Shown in pieces: positions 47,585 through 57,342 of a stretch of DNA of 64,000 bases. Position numbers and translations under genes: made by a program. The stretch is from positions 62,001 through 126,000 of the forward strand of contig NZ_BQHR01000008.1 in the NCBI RefSeq assembly GCF_021601625.1, given 5' to 3'. Below the pieces are notes generated by a model, which did no database searches, was not told where the DNA came from, and was given only the letters and a program-made list of their open reading frames with translations. Each line of letters opens with the position of its first letter. Positions within the stretch are counted from its first letter, which is position 1. This stretch comes from Pseudomonas paraglycinae (GTDB lineage: Bacteria > Pseudomonadota > Gammaproteobacteria > Pseudomonadales > Pseudomonadaceae).

Positions 47585-48154
47585 TTATTTGGCACGGCCT
47601 TTGTAGGAACCGCCTTCGCGGGTATCGATCTCGATCATGTCGCCGATTTCGATGAAGTCAGCAACCGACAGCTCGGTACCGTTCTTCAGTTTGGCAGGCT
47701 TCATCACCTTGCCGGAAGTGTCGCCGCGAGCGGAACCTTCGGTGTAGTCAACCTGACGCACGATGGTGGTCGGCAGCTCTACGGAAACCAGACGGCCTTC
47801 GAAGAATACGGCTTCGCAAACGTCGGTCATGCCTTCTTCCACGAATGGCAGAACGCTTTCGATGTCTTCGGCGTTCAGCTCGTACATAGTGTAGTCGGTG
47901 GTGTCCATGAACGTGTAGGAGTCACCGCTGATGAAGGACAGGGTCGCTTCTTTGCGATCCAGGATCACGTCGTCCAGCTTGTCGTCCGCACCGTAAACGG
48001 TTTCGGTCTTGTAACCGGTCAGCAGGTTCTTCAGCTTGGTCTTCATGATCGCGCTGTTACGGCCCGATTTGGTGAATTCAGCTTTCTGAACCAGCCAAGG
48101 ATCGTTGTCGATACGGATCACGGTACCGGGTTTGAGTTCTTTACCAGTTTTCAT
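47585..48154 (-). CDS. efp: elongation factor P
   Basis: The 189-residue protein has three EF-P domains. Arg32, in the loop KSGRNS, replaces the lysine found in E. coli EF-P; this arginine is rhamnosylated by EarP, whose gene is next. EF-P relieves ribosome stalling at polyproline. The two genes are in the same strand with a 48-base gap. Confidence 0.96.
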   Translation of the reverse strand: MKTGKELKPGTVIRIDNDPWLVQKAEFTKSGRNSAIMKTKLKNLLTGYKTETVYGADDKLDDVILDRKEATLSFISGDSYTFMDTTDYTMYELNAEDIESVLPFVEEGMTDVCEAVFFEGRLVSVELPTTIVRQVDYTEGSARGDTSGKVMKPAKLKNGTELSVADFIEIGDMIEIDTREGGSYKGRAK

Positions 48155-48202
48155 TGCGAATATCCGAATTTGGATGGGATTTACAAAAATCTAGGCCGCG
48201 TA

Positions 48203-49345
48203 TCATATCCAATTTCGGTAAAACTGTACCAGCGCCGTCGCAAGATCCGCCTGCAAGGCCTGTTCCAGACACCACGCGCGGGCATTTTCCTGCAGTTCGG
48301 GCCAGTGTTTGCGGGCCTCAAGCCAGTGGTCGCCGATAGGCTGCCCGGCACTCCAGGCACGCCAGAGACCGTTCATCGCCTCGGCGGCAACGGGCGAAAG
48401 ACCTTTTGTGTAGAGCGCAAGGAATGCGTCGAGCTTGTCGAGATGGATGTCTTCGTCCTGCTGATAGATGTGCCACAGCATCGGCCGCCCCGCCCATTGC
48501 GCCCGGACAAACGAGTCCTCGCCGCGCACCGCGTTGAAATCGCAGCACCAGAGCAATTGATCGTATTGATCCTGACGGACGAACGGCAGCACCTGCACGG
48601 TCAGCGACTGACGAACATGCGTCGCCCCGACCGCCAGCGATTCCACTCCGAGCCAACGGGCGACATCACCGAGAATCCGCCCTTCCGGCACCAGCAGATG
48701 AGTGGGCATCGAGTCAGCGGCGAGCACATCCAGCCAACTGGCGAGTCCCGCATTCTCGTAGGCAAACAGCGAAATCAGTTGCGCACCGGGCGCAGGAATG
48801 ATCCCCAGACCTTGCAGGAATTGTCGCTGCGCCTCGGGGTCCTGCTGAAACTGCTGACGCCGCTCCAGCAAACCGCTTTCACGCAACAGGCCGCCGGTGC
48901 CCGGCTGGAATCCCGGAAAGAAAAAGTACTTCTGCACCGACTTGTATTTCACCGACGGCAGTCCGTGGCAACCGACCACCCAGTCTTCGGCGCTGAGATA
49001 GTCGAGGTTCATCCACAACGGCGGTTTTTCCCGAGCGGCCATGGCGTCCATGTAGACGCTCGGCAACTGGCAGGCAAACGCGGCGATCACCACCTCGGCC
49101 GCCTCCGCTTCCTGCCATTCGGTCGGCCAGTGCCGGACTTCGACGCCCTGCTGCCATTGCTGATCGAGGCCGATGTCGATTTCGGGGCAGATGCGCTCGA
49201 AGGCGCGCAGGTCATCGACCCACAGCCGCACCGTCATTGCCTGCTCGCTGACCAGTTGCCGGGCCAGACGCCAGGTCACGCCGATGTCGCCGTAGTTGTC
49301 GACGACCGTACAAAAAATGTCCCAGCGGGTTTTCGGTTGCGGCAT
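48203..49345 (-). CDS. earP: EF-P arginine rhamnosyltransferase EarP
   Basis: The 380-residue glycosyltransferase starts MPQPKTRWDIFCTVVDNYGDIGVTWRLARQL. Asp16 and Asp20 correspond to the catalytic Asp pair in EarP. NAVRGEDSFVRAQWAGRPMLWHIY is the dTDP-rhamnose-binding region. It transfers rhamnose to EF-P Arg32. It is directly upstream of efp. Confidence 0.95.
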   Translation of the reverse strand: MPQPKTRWDIFCTVVDNYGDIGVTWRLARQLVSEQAMTVRLWVDDLRAFERICPEIDIGLDQQWQQGVEVRHWPTEWQEAEAAEVVIAAFACQLPSVYMDAMAAREKPPLWMNLDYLSAEDWVVGCHGLPSVKYKSVQKYFFFPGFQPGTGGLLRESGLLERRQQFQQDPEAQRQFLQGLGIIPAPGAQLISLFAYENAGLASWLDVLAADSMPTHLLVPEGRILGDVARWLGVESLAVGATHVRQSLTVQVLPFVRQDQYDQLLWCCDFNAVRGEDSFVRAQWAGRPMLWHIYQQDEDIHLDKLDAFLALYTKGLSPVAAEAMNGLWRAWSAGQPIGDHWLEARKHWPELQENARAWCLEQALQADLATALVQFYRNWI

Positions 49346-49469
49346 TCAAGGCTCCCGTTGGCAAAAGCGCCGATTGTCCGCATAAATGTCTCCATGCAGA
49401 AGAGCCGACGGCAATTAATCTTCGTGCGACAATCGCCACTCGCCCGCATTCATCCGCCAGGAGGCAGCC

Positions 49470-49877
49470 ATGCCCTATCGTCCCAACCCGCGTCGCCCCT
49501 TGCCTGTTCAGCTTAGCGCGCTGCAATTGACCGGCAGCATTGCCCTGGGTCTGTGGCTGGGTTTCCTGGCCATTGCACTGACTTGCTGGCTCGCCTCACT
49601 ACTCTTCAGCCGTCAGTTGCAGCCAGTGGCGGAAGCGGTGCAACAACTGAGCAAGCCTCCGGTAGCCGCCCAGCCGCAGCCAGAACCTGAGCCACAAAAC
49701 CGCCTGTTCGAACAGTACGAAGAAAACCTGCGCAAAAACGAACAACAGGCACGCCTGGATCAGGCCCGTGGCAGCACACGTAATCTGTCGAACCCCAAAT
49801 GCCAGTTCTGGCTGCAACAGGATCAGACGGCCCCGAGCGAAAAAAGCCGCGCCAATGTCCTGCAATTCTGCGATTGA
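49470..49877 (+). CDS. small inner-membrane protein of unknown function
   Basis: The 135-residue protein has a basic N-terminus, one membrane helix (about residues 22-47), then a Pro/Gln/Glu-rich stretch and a Cys pair in the tail (NPKCQFWLQQ and VLQFCD). The orientation of the tail is not certain; if periplasmic the cysteines could pair. It was not assigned to a family. It is followed 2 bases later by the Gre-like gene. CAGGAGG precedes the ATG. Confidence 0.65.
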   Translation: MPYRPNPRRPLPVQLSALQLTGSIALGLWLGFLAIALTCWLASLLFSRQLQPVAEAVQQLSKPPVAAQPQPEPEPQNRLFEQYEENLRKNEQQARLDQARGSTRNLSNPKCQFWLQQDQTAPSEKSRANVLQFCD

Positions 49878-49879
49878 TC

Positions 49880-50362
49880 ATGAATAAACAGATTGTTCAC
49901 CAACTGATTCTCGACAAGCTGCGCGTCGATCTCGACATCGCCGAGCGCGCGGCGCAAACCGCCTACGAAACCGCGACCCACGAAGAGAACATCGCCGAAA
50001 ACAAGTACGACACCCTGGGTCTTGAGGCGTCGTACCTGGCGGCGGGCCAGGCGAAACGGGTCGAGGAAATTCGTCAGTCACTGGCGCTGTGCCAGAACCT
50101 GACGCTGCGCGCGTATGACGATCAGCGGGGGATTGAAATCGGCGCCCTGCTCGGTCTGGAAGACGAAAAGGGTCGTGAACAATGGCTGTTTCTGGCGCCG
50201 GATGCGGCAGGTTTGAAGGTCGACGTGGTGGGTCAGCCGATTACCGTCATCACCCCGCGCTCGCCGCTGGGCAAAAGCCTGCTGGGCAAATTCGAGGGTG
50301 ACGAGGTAGAGATTCTGGTGGCAGGCACCCGGCAACAGTTTGCTGTCACCGAGGTGCTGTAG
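49880..50362 (+). CDS. GreA/GreB-family transcription factor-like protein
   Basis: The 160-residue protein has an N-terminal helical hairpin with acidic tip (HEENIAENKYDTLGLEASY) and a C-terminal Gre-like domain (PRSPLGKSLLGKFEGDEVEIL). It is related to, but distinct from, the true GreB at 62654. It may bind the RNA polymerase secondary channel. The start at 49880 is 2 bases past the small membrane protein stop. Confidence 0.78.
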   Translation: MNKQIVHQLILDKLRVDLDIAERAAQTAYETATHEENIAENKYDTLGLEASYLAAGQAKRVEEIRQSLALCQNLTLRAYDDQRGIEIGALLGLEDEKGREQWLFLAPDAAGLKVDVVGQPITVITPRSPLGKSLLGKFEGDEVEILVAGTRQQFAVTEVL

Positions 50363-50370
50363 ACAGGGGC

Positions 50371-51354
<984 letters not shown>

Positions 51355-51458
51355 TCAAAGCAGGTAGACGCCACGGGCATCAGCGACGGTATATAACTAT
51401 ATTAATGGTTTGAAGAATAAATCTAGAACTTTTTTATCAAAGTGCCATTATTCCTGCC

Positions 51459-51962
51459 TCAGCGATCCTCCCGACGCCGACGCTCCACCAGCGGCACCAG
51501 ATAAACCGGCACCTTGGACAATTGCAGCAGCCGGGCCGCCGTTCGCCCCAAAGGTGTTTCCGCCCCGACCCCGTGGCTGTGACTTCCTACGATCAGCAAA
51601 TCGACGGAGAGTTTCTGTACCTGATCGAGAATCACCTGTGACGGATCGCCCTGCAGCACCCGCACCGCGCGTATCCGCTGCAAGTCCTGCTCGCCCTCGT
51701 CCCCCAGTTCTTCACGAAAACTGTCGAGCACCCGCTGCTCGATATTGGCGATGACGGTTTTCAGACCCTGACTGTGAAATTCGTTCAACGCCTGTTCGTC
51801 GAGATAGCTCTGCAACACCGATTCGGCAAACAGCCCCATGGGTTCCACCGCGTGCACCACGTACAGATCGGCATTGAACGTTCGCGCCATTGCCAGGGCA
51901 TGCTGCATCACTAACGGTGCGTACAGACCGAGGTCAGTGGCATACAGCATCGAACGAATCAT
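51459..51962 (-). CDS. universal stress protein, UspA family
   Basis: The 167-residue protein starts MIRSMLYATDLGLYAPLV and ends with the UspA nucleotide loop GSHSHGVGAETPLGRTAARLLQLSKVPVYLVP. A stress-related, possibly ATP-binding role is inferred. It lies upstream of cysB on the same strand, with a 113-base gap. Confidence 0.88.
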   Translation of the reverse strand: MIRSMLYATDLGLYAPLVMQHALAMARTFNADLYVVHAVEPMGLFAESVLQSYLDEQALNEFHSQGLKTVIANIEQRVLDSFREELGDEGEQDLQRIRAVRVLQGDPSQVILDQVQKLSVDLLIVGSHSHGVGAETPLGRTAARLLQLSKVPVYLVPLVERRRREDR

Positions 51963-52060
51963 ATGACCTCCTCGCGTGCCAACATGGCGGAGATTTGATT
52001 CAGCTTAGCAGTGCCTTGACGACTACGGCGTGCGACGCAACGTCTTGAACCACGTGGGCT

Positions 52061-52966
52061 TTAGACCGCCGGTTCGTTGCTGATGCCGTGGGGCACGTGA
52101 CCGGTCGCCACGACTTCCCGGGCCAGCTCGCAGTGGCCGGCCTGATCGTCGAAAAACACGTCGGCGGCGAAGGCTTCGAGGAACGCCGATTTGGTCAGGC
52201 CACCGAGAAACAGCGACTCGTCCAGACGAATGTCCCACTCGCGCAGTGTGCGGATCACCCGCTCATGGGCCGGCGCCGAACGCGCAGTGACCAGCGCGGT
52301 GCGGATCGGGCACTCCTCATCGGAGAACTCGCGCTGCAACAGATTGAGCGCCGCGAGAAAGCCCTTGAATGGCCCGCCGCGCAACGGTTCGCGAGCGGAT
52401 TCACGCTCCTTGGCCTGGAAGGCTTCGAGGCCACCGGATTGATAGACGCGCTCCGATTCGTCGGAAAACAGCACGGCGTCACCGTCGAAGGCGATGCGCA
52501 ACTCATCGCTGGCCGCACGACTGGCGCCGCCGGACAGAATGGTCGCCGCCGCGAAACCGGCATCCAGCGCAGCGCGCACATCTTCGGCATGGGTGGAGAG
52601 AAACAGATCGCAACCAAAGGCCTTCAGATACGGATAAGGACTGCGCCCGCCGACGAACGCCGCGCGGGAAATCGCCAGGCCGTAATGACCAATGGAGTTG
52701 AAGACGCGCAGGCCGGTATCAGCACTGTTGCGCGACACCAGAATCACCTCGACCCGGGCGCGGCCGAGGCGACTGTTGAGGTTGAGCAGTTTTTCCACCA
52801 GCGGAAAGGCATCGCCCGGCGCGAGAATTTCGTCTTCGTGATCGATCTGATATTGCCGGTAGGCTTCGACGCCACTCGACTCATACACCTTGTGGCTTTC
52901 GCTCAGGTCGAACAGGGCACGGGACGAGATCGCCAGCACCAGTTTGTCATCGATGTTCTTGGCCAT
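52061..52966 (-). CDS. 5'-nucleotidase (5_nucleotidase family)
   Basis: The 301-residue protein contains EVILVSRNSADTGLRVFNSI, DLFLSTHAEDVRAALDAG and DVFFDDQAGHCE, the pattern of the cytosolic 5'-nucleotidase PF06189 family, which removes phosphate from nucleoside monophosphates. The nucleotide used is not known. It is upstream of usp on the minus strand. Confidence 0.85.
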   Translation of the reverse strand: MAKNIDDKLVLAISSRALFDLSESHKVYESSGVEAYRQYQIDHEDEILAPGDAFPLVEKLLNLNSRLGRARVEVILVSRNSADTGLRVFNSIGHYGLAISRAAFVGGRSPYPYLKAFGCDLFLSTHAEDVRAALDAGFAAATILSGGASRAASDELRIAFDGDAVLFSDESERVYQSGGLEAFQAKERESAREPLRGGPFKGFLAALNLLQREFSDEECPIRTALVTARSAPAHERVIRTLREWDIRLDESLFLGGLTKSAFLEAFAADVFFDDQAGHCELAREVVATGHVPHGISNEPAV

Positions 52967-52989
52967 GCCTTTCCCCCAGTGCGACCGGT

Positions 52990-53943
52990 TTAAACGTTAC
53001 GCCGGTCGATAAAGCTCAATGTGCGATACAACGATTCGATTCGCGGCAACTCGCAGCCTGCCGCTTTTGCCGCCGCCAAAGGACGAGCGTAGATCGCCTC
53101 GAGCTCCAGCGGTCGCTTGTGCAAAAAGTCGTGGTACATGCTCGGCCAATAGTCGGGCATTTTCTCGGTCATCATGAACAGGTATTCGGCGTAACCGGGC
53201 GGCATGTCGTGACCGCAGGCCTTGGCGCCCTGCACCACTTCAGCCATCAGCGCCTGAATCAGTGCGCGGCTGTCAGTGTCGGCCATCAACGGCGTGGTGC
53301 CGGCACCGAGCAACACCGAAAGCCCGTTGTAGGGAATGTTCCAAACCAGTTTCTGCCAGCGCGCCTGATGCAGGTTCGGCATCGCCTGGGAATCGAGACC
53401 GGCGGCGCGGAACAGGCCGGCGCCCTCTTCGACGATTGCCATGCGCGCCGCATCATCCGGTGCCGGACCGCTGTGGTAACCGACGTTCACCGCCCCCAGC
53501 GCCTGATGGGTGATCTGCCCCGCCCCTTCGCGGTGGACGCAGATCAGGCACAAACCGCCCAGCAAATGCAGGGAGTCGGGCAACAACGCACGCAAGCTGT
53601 CTTCGACGTCGAGGCCGTTTTGCAGCACCAGCACTTTCGCGTCGGGTTTCGCCGCCTGAATGATCGACGGTGCCAGCCCGGCATTGCTGGTGGTCTTGGC
53701 GCCGACCAGCAGCCAGTCGCAGGGCGGCATGTCTTCTGCCGACGAATAGGCCTGCACCGGGTTCAGCGTCAAGGCGCCATGCACGGCGCTGTCCACCTGC
53801 AAGCCGCCCTCGGCGACTGCGGAAAATTCACTGCGCAACAGAAAGTGCACATCGAACCCGGCCCGGGCCAGCATCACCCCGTAAAACCCTCCGATGGCGC
53901 CGGTGCCGATAATCCCCACCACCGGTTTGTTCACTGCTCCCAT
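52990..53943 (-). CDS. 2-dehydropantoate 2-reductase-like oxidoreductase (ApbA/PanE family)
   Basis: The 317-residue protein has the Rossmann motif GIIGTGAIGGFYG (residues about 9-21), LVGAKTTSNAG and a C-terminal ApbA helix domain. Family members reduce ketopantoate with NADPH, but paralogues exist, so its exact reaction is uncertain. It begins at the ATG overlapping the thioredoxin-like gene stop (TGATG), with AGGAG upstream, so these genes are coupled. Confidence 0.83.
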   Translation of the reverse strand: MGAVNKPVVGIIGTGAIGGFYGVMLARAGFDVHFLLRSEFSAVAEGGLQVDSAVHGALTLNPVQAYSSAEDMPPCDWLLVGAKTTSNAGLAPSIIQAAKPDAKVLVLQNGLDVEDSLRALLPDSLHLLGGLCLICVHREGAGQITHQALGAVNVGYHSGPAPDDAARMAIVEEGAGLFRAAGLDSQAMPNLHQARWQKLVWNIPYNGLSVLLGAGTTPLMADTDSRALIQALMAEVVQGAKACGHDMPPGYAEYLFMMTEKMPDYWPSMYHDFLHKRPLELEAIYARPLAAAKAAGCELPRIESLYRTLSFIDRRNV

Positions 53944-54329
53944 CACGGCAACTCCTCTGCAATTCGACCCAGCGCCTGCGCCACGGCTGCGTTCAGCTCA
54001 TCGACATTCAGGCGCGTGTGCACTGCCCCAAAGAACTCGCCGTCGCGCACCACAAACAGCGCCGGCAAATGAAAGACCTGATAACGCTCGACCAGTCCGC
54101 CGTTGTCGCCGGCATCGATCCAGCACACGCGATCGACGGCAAGATCGAGCCCCGGCAACACTTCGCGGGCATAGCGGCAACTGGCGCAGCCAACGCTGGT
54201 GAAAATCACCAGCGAAACGCCGTTCATCGCCAGCAGCCGTTGGTCGGCGTCAAAATCGGTCAGCTGCGATTCGACCACTATACTGGGGGAAACAATGTCA
54301 AATGGCCGACACAGGGAGTCTGTGCTCAT
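53943..54329 (-). CDS. thioredoxin-fold protein with CASC motif
   Basis: The 128-residue protein has a thioredoxin-like active site CASC (VIFTSVGCASCRYA, about residues 48-51) and FHLPALFVVRDGEFF with the cis-Pro. It has no signal peptide, so it may act in the cytosol. The 5' end overlaps the divergent PilZ gene by 2 bases in the chosen model, so its start may be a downstream codon, such as GTG at VVESQLTDF. It precedes the PanE-like gene. Confidence 0.75.
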   Translation of the reverse strand: MSTDSLCRPFDIVSPSIVVESQLTDFDADQRLLAMNGVSLVIFTSVGCASCRYAREVLPGLDLAVDRVCWIDAGDNGGLVERYQVFHLPALFVVRDGEFFGAVHTRLNVDELNAAVAQALGRIAEELP

Positions 54330-54756
54330 GGGACGGTTTATTCCTCATCCGGATGATGTGCCCGTTGAACTGACCTTGCTCACACCGGAGTGTATTTCGC
54401 GTCAACGGCTGCACACTATCAGCCTCGGCGGCATCGCTTGCAATTACCACCGTGCCTGGCGCCATGGCACCGCCTTGCAGGTGCGCATGCCGACCATCAA
54501 TGCCGATTTCGCCTATCCGGGCTATGTGGCCTGGTGCCTGCGTCGCAAAAAAGGTTATCTGGTCGGCATTGCATTCACTGATGAGCAGACGCTGTTCAGC
54601 GCGCGAATGCGTGAGCAGGTGTGTCAGATCGAGCGCTATTGCCGAATCAACGATGCCCACGATGACCTGCAGGATATCCAGGCGCGAGCCCTGCAATGGG
54701 TCGAACAACACGCCGAAGAGTTCTCCCACGACAGCGTTCGCAAGGCTTTCGCGTAA
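54328..54756 (+). CDS. PilZ-domain protein, putative cyclic-di-GMP effector
   Basis: The 142-residue protein has a PilZ-like beta-barrel (residues 12-90; ISLGGIACNYHRAW resembles the D/N-x-S-x-x-G region) with the basic stretch GRFIPHPDD. The N-terminal RxxxR of canonical PilZ is not obvious, so c-di-GMP binding should be tested. ATG 54328 with AGGGAG is used; ATG 54295, following GGGGGA, would add 11 residues, including RHRESVLMGR, which supplies an Arg-rich start. A -10 TATACT is at 54279-54284. Confidence 0.7.
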   Translation: MGRFIPHPDDVPVELTLLTPECISRQRLHTISLGGIACNYHRAWRHGTALQVRMPTINADFAYPGYVAWCLRRKKGYLVGIAFTDEQTLFSARMREQVCQIERYCRINDAHDDLQDIQARALQWVEQHAEEFSHDSVRKAFA

Positions 54757-54901
54757 CCATAGCTGGACTGAACAGTTACTTGCCCATTGTCTAGCAGGCG
54801 TCTAACGCGATAAGGTTCGGCTCCCCGACGCGCTTAAATCCGCTGTGCTCCGCCGCGCGGGGATCGCTGGCGGCCGGCACCCGTGACCTGACGAGTAAAC
54901 G

Positions 54902-55978
54902 ATGGCTGATTTACCGATCAACGACCTGAACGTCGCTTCCAACGAGACCCTGATCACTCCCGATCAGCTCAAGCGTGATATCCCTCTGAGCGACGCTGCC
55001 CTGCGCACCGTCACCAAGGGTCGCGAGGTCATCCGCAACATTCTCGATGGCACCGACCATCGTCTGTTCGTGGTGATCGGCCCCTGCTCGATCCACGACA
55101 TCAAGGCTGCCCACGAATATGCCGATCGCCTGAAGGTGCTGGCGGCAGAAGTCTCGGACACCCTGTATCTGGTCATGCGCGTGTATTTCGAAAAGCCACG
55201 GACCACCGTCGGCTGGAAAGGCCTGATCAACGACCCGTACCTGGATGACTCGTTCAAGATCCAGGACGGTCTGCACATCGGTCGCCAGTTGCTGCTGGAC
55301 CTGGCCGAGAAAGGCCTGCCGACCGCGACCGAAGCCCTCGACCCGATCTCCCCGCAGTATCTGCAGGACCTGATCAGCTGGTCGGCCATCGGCGCACGCA
55401 CCACCGAATCCCAGACCCACCGAGAAATGGCTTCCGGCCTGTCCTCGGCGGTCGGTTTCAAGAACGGCACCGACGGCGGCCTGACCGTGGCGATCAACGC
55501 CTTGCAGTCGGTTTCCAGCCCGCACCGTTTCCTGGGCATCAACCAGGAAGGTGGCGTGTCGATCGTCACCACCAAGGGCAACGCCTACGGTCACGTGGTG
55601 CTGCGCGGTGGCAACGGCAAGCCGAACTACGATTCGGTCAGCGTCGCCCTGTGCGAGCAGGCGCTGAACAAGGCCAAGATCAAGCCGAACATCATGGTCG
55701 ATTGCAGCCACGCCAACTCCAACAAGGATCCGGCCCTGCAACCGCTGGTGATGGAGAACGTCGCCAACCAGATTCTCGAAGGCAACCAGTCGATCATCGG
55801 CCTGATGGTCGAGAGTCACCTGAACTGGGGCTGCCAGGCGATCCCGAAAGACCTCGCCGACCTGCAATACGGCGTGTCGATCACCGATGCCTGCATCGAC
55901 TGGTCCGCTACCGAAAACACCTTGCGCAGCATGCACGCCAAACTCAAGGATGTCCTGCCGAAACGTCAGCGCGGCTGA
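54902..55978 (+). CDS. aroF: class I 3-deoxy-7-phosphoheptulonate synthase
   Basis: The 358-residue enzyme has the class I AroF/G/H pattern: VVIGPCSIHDIKAAHEYA, MRVYFEKPRTTVGWKGLINDP, and MVDCSHANSNKDP. It makes DAHP from PEP and erythrose-4-phosphate. It is of the E. coli feedback-sensitive type; which amino acid inhibits it is not clear. The gene is monocistronic with a strong terminator after it. A class II enzyme gene lies at 39601. Confidence 0.94.
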   Translation: MADLPINDLNVASNETLITPDQLKRDIPLSDAALRTVTKGREVIRNILDGTDHRLFVVIGPCSIHDIKAAHEYADRLKVLAAEVSDTLYLVMRVYFEKPRTTVGWKGLINDPYLDDSFKIQDGLHIGRQLLLDLAEKGLPTATEALDPISPQYLQDLISWSAIGARTTESQTHREMASGLSSAVGFKNGTDGGLTVAINALQSVSSPHRFLGINQEGGVSIVTTKGNAYGHVVLRGGNGKPNYDSVSVALCEQALNKAKIKPNIMVDCSHANSNKDPALQPLVMENVANQILEGNQSIIGLMVESHLNWGCQAIPKDLADLQYGVSITDACIDWSATENTLRSMHAKLKDVLPKRQRG

Positions 55979-55998
55979 CAGCCGTTTCGCAGGCATAA

Positions 55999-56027
55999 AA
56001 AAACGCCGGGCATTGCCCGGCGTTTTT
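55999..56027. terminator. bidirectional terminator
   Basis: A 13-bp stem (aaaaacgccgggc / gcccggcgttttt) with a 3-base loop, between the convergent aroF and GNAT-like genes. Confidence 0.9.
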
Positions 56028-56046
56028 GTGTGTGCGGTGAGGTCAG

Positions 56047-56328
56047 TCAGATCTTGGCGGTGCGCCGCTGGTGACGCTCCATGTAGCGCTCCACGTAGGA
56101 GCACGATGGAATGACCGTGTAGCCCATTTCATCGGCGTACTGCAACGCCCGTTCGGTCAGGGCTGCCGCGATGCCTCGGCCACGCAACGCGTTGGGCACG
56201 AAGGTGCGGTAGATATCCAGGGTCTGTTTCCCCAGATCCATATAGGTCAGGTAGGCACGATGACCGTCCACATTGGTCTCGAACTGATGACCAGCCTGGT
56301 CATGGTGGATGGACAACGCCTCGCTCAT
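56047..56328 (-). CDS. YjdJ-type small GNAT-like acetyltransferase
   Basis: The 93-residue protein has the compact GNAT fold of the PF14542 (N-acetyltransferase, YjdJ-like) family: VDGHRAYLTYMDLG, then RTFVPNALRGRGIAAALTERALQYADEMGY, and VIPSCSYVERYMERH. The CoA-binding RGRGIA is present. Substrate is unknown. AGGAG precedes the ATG at 56328. Confidence 0.88.
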   Translation of the reverse strand: MSEALSIHHDQAGHQFETNVDGHRAYLTYMDLGKQTLDIYRTFVPNALRGRGIAAALTERALQYADEMGYTVIPSCSYVERYMERHQRRTAKI

Positions 56329-56360
56329 CACTACTCCTCGCGGGTCTCGAATTCTGACCC

Positions 56361-56564
56361 CTACCTTACCGATGTTTTCCCGGCGAAGGAACATCTACGC
56401 CACCCCGTGCCTGATGGACACCGAGAAGAACTGCACCGATCTCGCGCAACCCGAGCACGTATCAAATAGTAGGCACCATTGGCGAAAATGCTCAAGGTAC
56501 GCTCGTCATCACGCAGATTGACGGGGGGCAGTTCCGGTGGACTCAGGGCGGGTTCGGGAGACAA
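56361..56564 (-). CDS. possible small protein, uncertain
   Basis: A 67-codon frame with TTG start and GGGAAG just upstream encodes an N-terminal Pro/Glu-rich part and DERTLSIFANGAYYLIRARV, which reads like real protein, then an unrelated-looking Cys/Arg tail. It is on the same strand as the GNAT-like gene, 32 bases upstream. It may be a true small gene, a degraded gene or chance. Confidence 0.25.
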   Translation of the reverse strand: MSPEPALSPPELPPVNLRDDERTLSIFANGAYYLIRARVARDRCSSSRCPSGTGWRRCSFAGKTSVR

Positions 56565-56596
56565 TCTTCCCGAGCCAAAAGGCTGAACATCGCCGG

Positions 56597-56643
56597 ATGT
56601 TGAGACTTAAGACGAGCCCCCCGTTTTAAAGTCACCTCAACAT
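56597..56643. repeat. long imperfect hairpin upstream of oprI
   Basis: An 8-bp perfect pair (atgttgag / ctcaacat) with further inner pairing (acttaa / ttaaagt region) spans 47 bases. It lies in the 640-base gap between the GNAT-like gene and oprI. This gap is visibly AT-richer toward oprI (56700-56900). Confidence 0.4.
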
Positions 56644-56817
56644 GGACAAAGATATGCGAGGCGCTGCGCAAATTCGCAACAAAAGTGTGGACGAATCCAT
56701 ATAGACGCACTTTAGCCGTTACCTGCAAAACAGCGCACGACAACGGGAACTTTTTCTCAATAACTCGCTCATCTCGCGCCTTACAGCTGGATATTTTTTA
56801 TACAGCCCAGTTAAAAG

Positions 56818-56846
56818 TTGCTCGAAAAAGAATCAACGCCTACAAT
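56818..56846 (+). promoter_or_regulatory. candidate oprI promoter
   Basis: TTGCTC and TACAAT are separated by exactly 17 bases, 121 bases before the oprI start, in AT-rich surroundings that could serve as UP-element. It predicts a leader of about 115 bases. Confidence 0.65.
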
Positions 56847-56967
56847 TTTTTTTGCTTCTTGCCTCACGTCAGTTTACTTACTACAAGTAATGGGTAGTAT
56901 GTACGCCGGCTATTTCCTCAATCGGAGGAGACAGCCACTTAATTGAAAGTCCTTGAAGGGGAACACG

Positions 56968-57219
56968 ATGAACAACGTTCTGAAATTCTCTGCTCTGGCT
57001 CTGGCCGCAGTTCTGGCTACCGGTTGCAGCAGCGCATCGAAAGAAACCGAAGCACGTCTGACCGCTACTGAAGACGCAGCTGCTCGCTCCCAGGCTCGTG
57101 CAGACGAAGCTTACCGTAAAGCTGATGAAGCTCTGGCTGCTGCTCAAAAAGCACAACAGACTGCTGACGAAGCTAACGAGCGTGCTCTGCGCATGCTGGA
57201 AAAAGCTAGCCGCAAGTAA
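56968..57219 (+). CDS. oprI: outer membrane lipoprotein I (Lpp-like)
   Basis: The 83-residue precursor has a lipobox LATGC (Cys20), then an uninterrupted alanine-rich coiled coil, and ends in RK, with the C-terminal lysine available for covalent linkage to peptidoglycan. It is Pseudomonas OprI (murein lipoprotein homologue). Codon use differs from neighbours (many GCT for Ala), typical of a very highly expressed gene. AAGGGG precedes the ATG. A convergent L,D-transpeptidase gene is next. Confidence 0.96.
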   Translation: MNNVLKFSALALAAVLATGCSSASKETEARLTATEDAAARSQARADEAYRKADEALAAAQKAQQTADEANERALRMLEKASRK

Positions 57220-57240
57220 TAGTCCTTCGGGATTGTTATC

Positions 57241-57271
57241 AAGCCGACCCATTTTTTGGGTCGGCTTTTTT
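57241..57271 (+). terminator. oprI terminator
   Basis: An 11-bp stem (aagccgaccca / tgggtcggctt) with a 5-base T loop is followed by a T-run, 21 bases past the oprI stop. Confidence 0.9.
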
Positions 57272-57296
57272 GTGCCTGCAGTTTTCTGCGGGCAAT

Positions 57297-57332
57297 AAAA
57301 AACCCGCCGCTGCGCAAGCCTCGGCGGGTTTT
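57297..57332 (-). terminator. L,D-transpeptidase gene terminator
   Basis: An 11-bp stem (aaaacccgccg / cggcgggtttt) with a 12-base loop is followed on the minus strand by a T-run. It lies 11 bases past the stop of the transpeptidase gene. Confidence 0.8.
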
Positions 57333-57342
57333 GTCTTTCAGC

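Noticed and set aside
48170-49516. 448-codon open frame antisense to earP
   Set aside because: Shadow of earP; no domain evidence and no ribosome site.
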